From: Gordonia otitidis NBRC 100426
GTDB lineage: Bacteria; Actinomycetota; Actinomycetes; Mycobacteriales; Mycobacteriaceae
DNA: 56,015 bases
Assembly (NCBI RefSeq): GCF_000248075.1
Contig: NZ_BAFB01000202.1
Location: 1-56,015 of the forward strand
Reading direction: 5' to 3'
The position numbers and the translations under genes were made by a program. The number at the start of each line of letters is the position of its first letter. The stretch's first letter is position 1. Shown here in pieces: positions 49,840-56,015 of this stretch. Under the pieces are notes generated by a model. That model worked only from the letters and a program-made list of their open reading frames with translations, ran no database searches and was not told the DNA's origin.

Positions 49840-52326
49840 ATGCAGTCGGTATCGCGAGTGCAGCGCGCGTACTTACTGCACGCCGCACGTCTCCTCGTCC
49901 GCTCAGGCACGACGTCGCGCGCCCTCAGCAGCGCGATCGACAGATCCGTTGGCGACTGGACCGAACCGTTGCTGCAGCAGGTCATCACCGATGTGCACAC
50001 CCACCGCCGCGCCGCAGAATCGTGTGGCGTCGATTTCGCCCGTATCCCGCCACCGCCGGCCGCGCCACGCCAGCCGGAGCCGGGCACTGCATCATGGCCG
50101 ACCGATGATCAAGATGACCGCAGCGACACCATCACGGTTCCCGACGGAACCCAGCTTCGTACGAGTCGCGAAATCCTCAGTGACACAACCGGCCAGCCCA
50201 TTGTGTTTGACGGAAACCTCGACTCACTTCGTGGTGTGCCCATCGCCGAGCTCGCCGGGACGGTGCCCCCACACACCATCAGCCGCCTCGAGCAAGCCGG
50301 AGTGCGTGACCTGTACGAGTTGCTCATGCGAATCCCGCGCACTTACATCGACCGGTCATCGCTGACACCCCTCGCGCGCCTCACCCCCGGCACCGACGCA
50401 GCGTTCACAGGGGTTGTCATCGGCATCACCACCGATCGAAGCAAACGCATCGTCCGGATCCGAGTCGCCGATGGACCAGCCCGCATCACCTGCACATTCT
50501 TCAACGCCCTGTGGATGGCGAAACGGTTCCGTGATCGTGATCTTGTTGTCGTGCAGGGGAAAGTGTCGGAGTATCAGGGCGTTCCGCAGATGAGAACCCC
50601 CATCATCGAGCGACTAGAGGAAGCGTCCTCCATTCTCGTGCCCGTGTATCCGCAATCGACTATCCGCGACGCGGCCACCGGAAAACGGGACAGCGAACTG
50701 ACCACCACCATGCTACGAACAGCGACCATCGCGGCGTTGCAACGTCTGCCATCCCTCGACGACCCCATCCCCACGGAACTCATCACCCGCCGCAGAGTGA
50801 TGAGCAGGCTCGATGCGCTGCGCGCCGTCCACATTCCTGACTCCGCTGAGCATGCGGTCGCCGGCCGCGCCCGCCTGGCCTACGACGAACTCCTACGCCT
50901 GCAGCTGGCGCTCGGGGTGATCCGCAATAAGCAAGCAGCCAACCCCGGAATCGTGCACCGACCAACCGGCGCGCTCGTCGACCGTTGGATCAGCACCTTG
51001 CCGTACACGCTCACCGGCGCCCAGCAACGCGCTATCACCGAGATCCGTGCAGATCTCATGAACACAGCACCCAGTTCGAGGCTCATCCTCGGCGACGTGG
51101 GCGCCGGCAAGACGAATTGTCTGATCGCGGCCGCGTTAGACGTCATCGAAGGCAAGCACCAGGTGTGCCTCCTTGCACCCACCGAAATCCTCGCCCGACA
51201 GCACTTCGCCGAGATCGCCGACGCCTTCACACAACTCGATCTGCGCGTCGACTTGCTCGTATCAAAGGCACCGCCACGACCACGCCGACACGTTCTGCAA
51301 AGCCTCGCCGCCGGCACAACCCATCTCGTCGTCGGCACTCACTCCATCCTGTCGGAACAGGTCGAGTTCGCAAGCCTCGGGTTAGCGATGATCGACGAAC
51401 AGCACCGCTTCGGCGTCGACCAACGGGCACAACTACTCGCGAAGGGGCCCGACGGCCGCGTCCCAGACATTCTGCAGGCCACCGCCACCCCAATCCCACG
51501 CACATCAGCGATCACCACCTACGGCGACATGGCAGTCACCATCCTCGACGAGAAGCCCGCCGGACGCGAAGACATCCACACGGAATGGATCGCAGACGCC
51601 GCATTCGACGACCCCGACAGCCCGCCATGGCAAGCAATACGCGCCGACATCGCCGCCGGCAGGCAAGCGTTCGTGGTGTGCTCGCGCGTCGAATCGACAG
51701 GAAACCAATCGGAAACCCAAGACGCGGCAGCAGCTACGGAAGCCGCCGACGAACTTGCCGGGGGAGTGCTGCACGGTCTGCGGATCGCTGTCGCGCACGG
51801 CAAACAGAAACCCGACGAACGCCAGCACGTGATGGACGAGTTTACCGCTGGACGCATCGACGTCCTCGTCGCCACCACCGTCATCGAAGTGGGTGTGTCA
51901 GTTCCTAACGCCACGATCATGGTGGTGTTGAACGCCAACAAGTTTGGGCTTGCGCAACTTCACCAGATCCGCGGTCGAGTCGGTCGCGGCCGTCACCGAG
52001 GGTGCTGCTGGCTGGTGTCTGACTCGAGCAACGACGATGCGATAGCCAGAATGACCGCCATGACGTCAACCAACGACGGGTTCGCCCTGGCGGAAATGGA
52101 CCTCAAGATCCGTGGCGCGGGAGCGTTGACGGGTACCGAACAGTCCGGCCACGATGCCGGACTGCGGGTTGCTGATCTACTCGGCGATGCGCGAATCCAT
52201 TTGGCGGCCCGCGAGGATGCCCGCCGGATCCTCGCCCACGATCCGCAGCTACTACGCCACCTCACCCTCAAACGGGAGGTCGATCTCGCGCTCGGCGACA
52301 ACGCCCACTACCTCACGCGCGGCTGA
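49840..52326 (+). CDS. RecG-like ATP-dependent DNA helicase
   Basis: 828 residues from ATG 49840 with a strong GGAGGTGAC site. The N-terminal extension has no known domain. An OB/wedge-like region follows (residues about 160-290: HTISRLEQAGVRDLYELLMRIPRTY, then IVRIRVADGPARITCTFFN). The helicase core has motif I LGDVGAGKT (about 417), Ia LLAPTEILARQHF, II MIDEQHRFG (about 517), III ATATPIPRT, V VATTVIEVGVSVPNA and VI HQIRGRVGRG. RecG unwinds branched DNA such as stalled forks. It is probably an element-borne version involved in its replication or recombination. Confidence 0.9.
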   Translation: MQSVSRVQRAYLLHAARLLVRSGTTSRALSSAIDRSVGDWTEPLLQQVITDVHTHRRAAESCGVDFARIPPPPAAPRQPEPGTASWPTDDQDDRSDTITVPDGTQLRTSREILSDTTGQPIVFDGNLDSLRGVPIAELAGTVPPHTISRLEQAGVRDLYELLMRIPRTYIDRSSLTPLARLTPGTDAAFTGVVIGITTDRSKRIVRIRVADGPARITCTFFNALWMAKRFRDRDLVVVQGKVSEYQGVPQMRTPIIERLEEASSILVPVYPQSTIRDAATGKRDSELTTTMLRTATIAALQRLPSLDDPIPTELITRRRVMSRLDALRAVHIPDSAEHAVAGRARLAYDELLRLQLALGVIRNKQAANPGIVHRPTGALVDRWISTLPYTLTGAQQRAITEIRADLMNTAPSSRLILGDVGAGKTNCLIAAALDVIEGKHQVCLLAPTEILARQHFAEIADAFTQLDLRVDLLVSKAPPRPRRHVLQSLAAGTTHLVVGTHSILSEQVEFASLGLAMIDEQHRFGVDQRAQLLAKGPDGRVPDILQATATPIPRTSAITTYGDMAVTILDEKPAGREDIHTEWIADAAFDDPDSPPWQAIRADIAAGRQAFVVCSRVESTGNQSETQDAAAATEAADELAGGVLHGLRIAVAHGKQKPDERQHVMDEFTAGRIDVLVATTVIEVGVSVPNATIMVVLNANKFGLAQLHQIRGRVGRGRHRGCCWLVSDSSNDDAIARMTAMTSTNDGFALAEMDLKIRGAGALTGTEQSGHDAGLRVADLLGDARIHLAAREDARRILAHDPQLLRHLTLKREVDLALGDNAHYLTRG

Positions 52327-52332
52327 CATCAC

Positions 52333-52361
52333 CACGACGCCTTCGGTGGGCGTGCGTCGTG
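52333..52361. terminator. terminator hairpin after recG-like gene
   Basis: 8-bp stem CACGACGC / GCGTCGTG, loop 13 nt, 6 bp after the stop. Confidence 0.5.
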
Positions 52362-52415
52362 AAACACGCATGCCACGCTGTGCGGGTCCATCGTCGTCCA
52401 CCGCGAGGATTCCCC

Positions 52416-53051
52416 GTGACTGCAAGAACTTTCACCACCGTCGCCGCCGTAGTCATGCTGTCCGTGTTGGGGGTGGGTGCGGCGCACGCTGTTACACCCG
52501 GGCAGGACGTGAGACTGGCACAGATCGAATGGGGCTGCACCATCGGCTTCACCGCACACGATCCGCGCGGACGGCCGATCGCCATCACTGCGGGCCATTG
52601 CGCAGGCGACAGCTATGTTGGCGGCGAGGCCTACACCAGCGCTGCGGCAGCCCCCATAGGCCGCACCATCGCCGCGACCAGCATCCAGGACCTCGACTAC
52701 GCAGTCATCGCGCTGGCACACGGCCCTGTCGACGACACGCCGATCGGGGCGCCCGGACCAACAGGGCAGACAGTGTGCAAGGTGGGGCGCATGACCGGCC
52801 GAACATGCGGGCCTGTTGTGGCGGTGACAGACACCGAAGTGGTCGCAAAGCTGGCGCTGTTTCCTGGCGATTCAGGAAGCCCGCTGATCGATCGACGTGG
52901 CCTGGTCATCGGGATACTCAGCCGCACCGACGAGCACGCAACCCCAGCACAAACATGGTCGGCCGCACTGACACGACGACCGCAGCTTGCGACGTTCCCA
53001 CGAGCCGACCGAATCGTCGACGCCATGCGCGCCCGCCACCTCATCAGGTGA
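52416..53051 (+). CDS. secreted trypsin-like serine protease
   Basis: 211 residues; GTG 52416 with GAGGA site. A signal peptide (1-25, ending GAAHA) is followed by a chymotrypsin-fold protease with TAGHC (H61), DLDYAV (D94) and GDSGSP (S153): a complete triad. Close in size to secreted actinobacterial proteases without pro-region. It may act at the cell surface. No other secretion gene nearby. Confidence 0.85.
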   Translation: MTARTFTTVAAVVMLSVLGVGAAHAVTPGQDVRLAQIEWGCTIGFTAHDPRGRPIAITAGHCAGDSYVGGEAYTSAAAAPIGRTIAATSIQDLDYAVIALAHGPVDDTPIGAPGPTGQTVCKVGRMTGRTCGPVVAVTDTEVVAKLALFPGDSGSPLIDRRGLVIGILSRTDEHATPAQTWSAALTRRPQLATFPRADRIVDAMRARHLIR

Positions 53052-53140
53052 GTGCATCGAGCGATCATCGCGCTGTCCGCATCTGACGCATTCTTTTGCC
53101 AGTAGACGTCGTCCTGACGCAGACGGTGAAGGGAACACGC

Positions 53141-53172
53141 TGCCGCACAGCCACATAAAGGCCGAATAGTCT
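53141..53172 (+). promoter_or_regulatory. TGCCGC-N18 promoter before 53201
   Basis: TGCCGCAC, 18 nt, TAGTCT; CTGTCCGC 68 nt upstream. Start near 53179. Confidence 0.7.
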
Positions 53173-53200
53173 CGACCTATAGCCGCTGTAGGAGACCGAA

Positions 53201-53563
53201 GTGCGAGAGATGAGCACCGCGATGATCGAATGCGACTCCGCTGCTGCGAGCCGACGCGCCTACTGCGCGTCCCACGGACATGGCGTCGACAATGACTCGT
53301 CCGTATGCACTCGGTGCGGTGCGGTTCCGGTATCGGTCGCCAACCATCAGTGGTCGGTGACACCCCTGATCGACCTGCCCGACGGGAGGTATGTCGAAGG
53401 AGCCACCCGAATCGTCACGACCATCGACGTCGCGAAACTTGAAGTCACAGCCACCGACGCTGTCGCCGAAGATGACGGTGACAGCCCGATGGGATACACG
53501 TCAGCGGTCTACATCGTCGACGAAGAGGAACTGCGAGTGCAGTATCTGCGGCCCCAGCCGTGA
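53201..53563 (+). CDS. small protein with Cys pair
   Basis: 120 residues; GTG 53201 with TAGGAG site. N-terminal part has C-x-S-H-G-H and CTRCG, likely a zinc site; the rest is beta-rich and acidic. Confidence 0.55.
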   Translation: MREMSTAMIECDSAAASRRAYCASHGHGVDNDSSVCTRCGAVPVSVANHQWSVTPLIDLPDGRYVEGATRIVTTIDVAKLEVTATDAVAEDDGDSPMGYTSAVYIVDEEELRVQYLRPQP

Positions 53564-53689
53564 CCTCGTCCAGCGGTATCGCATCCCGACGACGGCGGAG
53601 GATCGCTGTCCGCGACAGGGTAGCGCGGCACCAAGATCACAACACTCCACCAGCTGTCGCCGGTAACCAGAGAGAGAAGAATCGAAACC

Positions 53690-53944
53690 ATGCCGAACAC
53701 ACGTACGCCAATCGCCATCAGTGATCTGTTCACGGAGATCCCCGACTGGATCGACTTCGCCGAAGTGCCCGACGGCGCGGAGTTCTTCACGCGACGGGGA
53801 CTGCCCTACAGCAAGAGTGGCCGCGGCTCGGCGGTGCAGTTGTTCGATGACGACGATGTTGACGTCGACGTCGCCGACGATGCAGACGTCTTCGACGACT
53901 GGCCGTACTTCGCTGCCCCGCAGCGCGATGAGCGGTCGGCGTGA
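53690..53944 (+). CDS. small very acidic protein
   Basis: 84 residues, AGAGAGAAG site. The C-terminal half is an Asp run (FDDDDVDVDVADDADVFDDW), resembling DNA-mimic-type charge, though this is only suggestive. A degenerate octamer CGCGGCAC at 53624 may be its promoter. Coupled to 53941 by GTGA overlap. Confidence 0.55.
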   Translation: MPNTRTPIAISDLFTEIPDWIDFAEVPDGAEFFTRRGLPYSKSGRGSAVQLFDDDDVDVDVADDADVFDDWPYFAAPQRDERSA

Positions 53945-54123
53945 GCGCTGCAGCAGTGCGAACTCGGTACCGTGTGGACTACCGCCGCGGCGACCGGGTC
54001 AGCGTCGACGGGAAACTGGGGACTGTCGTGTCCTTCCCCGACCACTACCTCGGGGTGCGGTTCGACGGCTCACGCCGAGTGAGCCGATGCCATCCGACGT
54101 GGCGTGTGGAGCACGCGCACTAA
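53941..54123 (+). CDS. small basic protein, SH3-like
   Basis: 60 residues, GTG overlapping the previous stop. Pattern YRRGDRVSVDGKLGTVVSF...GVRFDGS resembles a short KOW/SH3-like barrel. Basic charge complements the acidic upstream partner, so the pair may interact. Confidence 0.55.
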   Translation: MSAAAVRTRYRVDYRRGDRVSVDGKLGTVVSFPDHYLGVRFDGSRRVSRCHPTWRVEHAH

Positions 54124-54127
54124 CCCC

Positions 54128-54373
54128 TTACGCCGCCGCAGCAGCATCCGGCTGACGTGACAGCCGCCGCCGTTCGGTAGCCGACAGTCCACCCCATACG
54201 CCGAACCGCTCATCGTTGACCAACGCCCACTGCAGACATTCGGCCCGCACCGGGCAGCCCTCGCACACCGCCTTCTGCGCTCGAGTTGACTGGTTGGTCT
54301 CGGGGAAGAACATGTCACCCCCCACTTCCGCGCAAAGCGCCAAGTCCTGCCACGCCATAGTCGTCTCCATCAT
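54128..54373 (-). CDS. WhiB-family iron-sulfur regulator
   Basis: 81 residues from ATG 54373 (GAGAGAG site). Cys pattern C in LALCAEVGGDMFFPE, CEGCPVRAEC (C-x2-C-x5-C), then FGVWGGLSATERRRL: a complete WhiB with the G[VI]WGG turn. Similar in length to WhiB1/WhmF-like proteins. TGCCACAC at 54428-54421 resembles the class octamer but has no -10 at 18 nt. Convergent with 53941, 4 bp apart. Confidence 0.9.
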   Translation of the reverse strand: MMETTMAWQDLALCAEVGGDMFFPETNQSTRAQKAVCEGCPVRAECLQWALVNDERFGVWGGLSATERRRLSRQPDAAAAA

Positions 54374-54497
54374 CAAAGACTCTCTCACAATGTGTATGTC
54401 GAACTACTGCTGCACATGCAGTGTGGCAGAAACATTTCCGCGTGACCGCCGACTGTAGCGAGCGGGCTGTCCGGTGCTGGCGGGGCGTAGCCGCGAA

Positions 54498-54529
54498 TGC
54501 CGCACCGCATCTGCACCAACGCGGAAGCT
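54498..54529 (+). promoter_or_regulatory. TGCCGC-N18 promoter, leaderless gene 54536
   Basis: TGCCGCAC, 18 nt, GAAGCT ending 54529; ATG 54536 lies at the predicted start. CTGTCCGG 31 nt upstream. Confidence 0.7.
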
Positions 54530-54535
54530 GACACC

Positions 54536-55141
54536 ATGAACAACGATCAGCTCATTGGTAGCGTCCACCGCCTCAACACCCAGCAACTCGCGAGCACGGT
54601 ACCCAGCCTGCGACCGTTCGGTTTGGACGAAGCGGACCTCATTCGGCGGGAGTTCGTCGGCTGGCTGCTCCACGACCGTGCCGACTATCCGTCGTGGCAG
54701 CACGCATTCAACGCGTGGGTAGGTGCGACAGACCGTCATTGGGGGCGTCTACGCGTGCGGCGCACCGTGTGCCCCGAGTGTCATGGGCGACGCTTCAACC
54801 CGCGCACCGCGCAGCTGTGCCTGACCTGCCTCAACGGGAAGCCGTTCATCGACACGGTCGCGTACGCCGACACGCAAGGCTTAGCGCCTACCCCCAACAC
54901 CAGCCCTCTGCCGGCTGTTGGTGACCGGGTCTGCGTCACCGGCGTCCTGCCCGACGACATGTGCCCTGTGGAGGTCGGCGCCGAAGGCACAGTGACCGGT
55001 GTCAACGAACTGGGGTCGGCTGGCTCGATGGGAGTGGACGCACAGATCAGCGTCGACTGGGACAACGGCCGCACACTCATGCTGCTCAGCACCGATCCAT
55101 TCGTGATCGTGCAACCCGACCCGTCACCTACCGACCACTGA
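54536..55141 (+). CDS. zinc-binding protein of unknown function (leaderless)
   Basis: 201 residues from ATG 54536, chosen because of the promoter spacing. CPECHGRRF ... CLTCLNG form a zinc ribbon at about residues 78-103. The C-terminal half (VGDRVCVTGVLPDDMCPVEVGAEGTVTGV) looks like an SH3/KOW barrel. It may bind RNA or DNA. Confidence 0.6.
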   Translation: MNNDQLIGSVHRLNTQQLASTVPSLRPFGLDEADLIRREFVGWLLHDRADYPSWQHAFNAWVGATDRHWGRLRVRRTVCPECHGRRFNPRTAQLCLTCLNGKPFIDTVAYADTQGLAPTPNTSPLPAVGDRVCVTGVLPDDMCPVEVGAEGTVTGVNELGSAGSMGVDAQISVDWDNGRTLMLLSTDPFVIVQPDPSPTDH

Positions 55142-55157
55142 TCCTGACCCGGGGGGG

Positions 55158-55185
55158 CGTGTTGGCGGCCACGGCCGCCAACACG
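55158..55185. terminator. strong terminator hairpin
   Basis: CGTGTTGGCGGCC / GGCCGCCAACACG, 11-13 bp stem with a tiny loop, 16 bp after the stop, followed by TGTTT. Confidence 0.75.
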
Positions 55186-55270
55186 TGTTTCCGAGCCCAG
55201 GTCGCTGTCCGCGATACCCGAAGCCCGCACCGCAGAAACCTGCCGACAGGGATGGTGCGCCGATTCCTGC

Positions 55271-55302
55271 TGCCGCGCACTCACATAGCAGTCTCATACC
55301 GT
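55271..55302 (+). promoter_or_regulatory. TGCCGC-N18 promoter before 55340
   Basis: TGCCGCGC, 18 nt, TACCGT; CTGTCCGC 66 nt upstream. Start near 55309. Confidence 0.7.
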
Positions 55303-55339
55303 CCATGGGACAGAGAACATCACACAAGGAGGACACCGC

Positions 55340-55843
55340 ATGGAACTCTCAGACACACTGCGACAGGCACTCCAAACATGCTCATTGGTGTTGTCCATGC
55401 CGAACCCCGTCGACACCCAATCGGCAACGAGTTTCGCGCGATGGGTCGACCACACACTCGGGCTCGGCGCGTACTTCGCTGGCGACGACCTAACCGACCA
55501 CGCCGACATTGTCGGCATGGTCGATCGAGCACAAACCGAACTCAAAGACACAGGGTTCATCATCGTCACCGAGAACCACACACTGTGGGTGTTCAGCCCC
55601 GTCCCCGCTGGCGCACCGGCCACCACAGAAGACCTCGCCTCACGCATCGACGAGCAGCAAGCGCGCGTCGCGGTCAGCCGAATCATGGCGGTTCTGGGAG
55701 CAGCCAACAGATGGGACGCTGACGTCACCAACGCGGTGGCCGACATCGTCAAACCCATCGCCCGCGACCTGCCGGCGCTGCCGCCGATCGACTCTGCCGA
55801 CGTCGGGATCGGCCGCTACTGGGAATCTCTGACCGACTCCTGA
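55340..55843 (+). CDS. helical protein of unknown function
   Basis: 167 residues, AAGGAGG site. Helical N-terminal domain, beta hairpin (GFIIVTENHTLWVFSPV), then a helical C-terminus. Not recognised. Confidence 0.6.
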   Translation: MELSDTLRQALQTCSLVLSMPNPVDTQSATSFARWVDHTLGLGAYFAGDDLTDHADIVGMVDRAQTELKDTGFIIVTENHTLWVFSPVPAGAPATTEDLASRIDEQQARVAVSRIMAVLGAANRWDADVTNAVADIVKPIARDLPALPPIDSADVGIGRYWESLTDS

Positions 55844-55960
55844 ACCAGGACGTTACGGCGGAGGCGGGGGGACAGGATCACCACCAGGGCCGATGCCTGC
55901 GCCGACCGGCGCTGAAATCTCGCTGCAATACTGTGCCGGTCTCACGGAAAGGGGAATGCG

Positions 55961-56015
55961 TTGAACGATGACTACACCGACGAAGCCGACGGTGTCGACG
56001 ACTTCGACGACGACA
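55961..56015 (+). CDS. start of an acidic protein (partial)
   Basis: TTG 55961 follows AAAGGGGAATGCG and opens an Asp/Glu-rich frame (NDDYTDEADGVDDFDDD) running off the right edge. ATG 55968 in another frame gives a Thr-rich peptide and is less likely. Confidence 0.4.
   Translation, partial: MNDDYTDEADGVDDFDDD

Noticed and set aside
54421..54428. TGCCACAC on the minus strand upstream of the second whiB
   Set aside because: No A---T hexamer at 18 nt (TCGACA); one mismatch in the octamer; not counted as a class member.

Overview
The window looks like a piece of a large extrachromosomal or integrative element (plasmid or phage-like plasmid) from a high-GC actinobacterium of the Mycobacteriales (Mycobacterium/Gordonia/Rhodococcus relatives). 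The evidence is GC-rich codon use, two WhiB-type proteins, a MerR regulator very like mycobacterial Rv1828, frequent GTG starts and leaderless genes, and no housekeeping operons. Most of the DNA carries small accessory genes of unknown function. Among them are nucleic-acid enzymes: SNF2 and RecG-like helicases, a DEAH-type helicase, a DnaQ-type exonuclease, an ATP-dependent ligase, an HNH nuclease and DUF5131 proteins.

Layout. 1-2836: regulator fragments, an operator-like palindrome and an OLD-family nuclease gene broken by a frameshift. 2863-5378: a minimal type V-M (V-U1) CRISPR locus, with a degraded tRNA-Ala(TGC), six identical 36-bp repeats with five spacers, and cas12m on the minus strand. 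No cas1, cas2 or cas4 is visible. 5502-9210: a tightly overlapping four-gene operon (PD-(D/E)XK-like protein, SNF2 helicase, membrane protein, small protein) divergent from cas12m. 9300-16312: coiled-coil proteins, a secreted amidase fused to a dead beta-lactamase-like domain, a MerR regulator and a HEXXH protein. 16359-26730: WhiB, HNH, two DUF5131 paralogs, a helicase with four C-terminal helicase-associated repeats, DUF6283 and membrane proteins. 26888-56015: many short transcription units plus DnaQ, a WGR-ligase, a RecG-like helicase, a secreted serine protease and a second WhiB.

The strongest unexpected signal is regulatory. At least 31 intergenic sites carry the octamer TGCCGC(A/G)(C/G), or a one-base variant, followed (18 nt in 30 cases, 17 nt in one) by a -10-like hexamer of the form (T/G/A/C)A---T. 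These sites lie upstream of most short transcription units on both strands, including cas12m. In four cases the predicted transcription start falls on the start codon, giving leaderless mRNAs. This looks like one element-wide promoter class that puts the CRISPR effector under the same control as the accessory genes. A second motif, CTGTCCG, often lies 20-80 nt further upstream.

Limits: no database search or folding was possible. Family names come from motifs and memory. Most small genes remain unassigned. No replication, partition or conjugation gene was recognised, so the element type is inferred.
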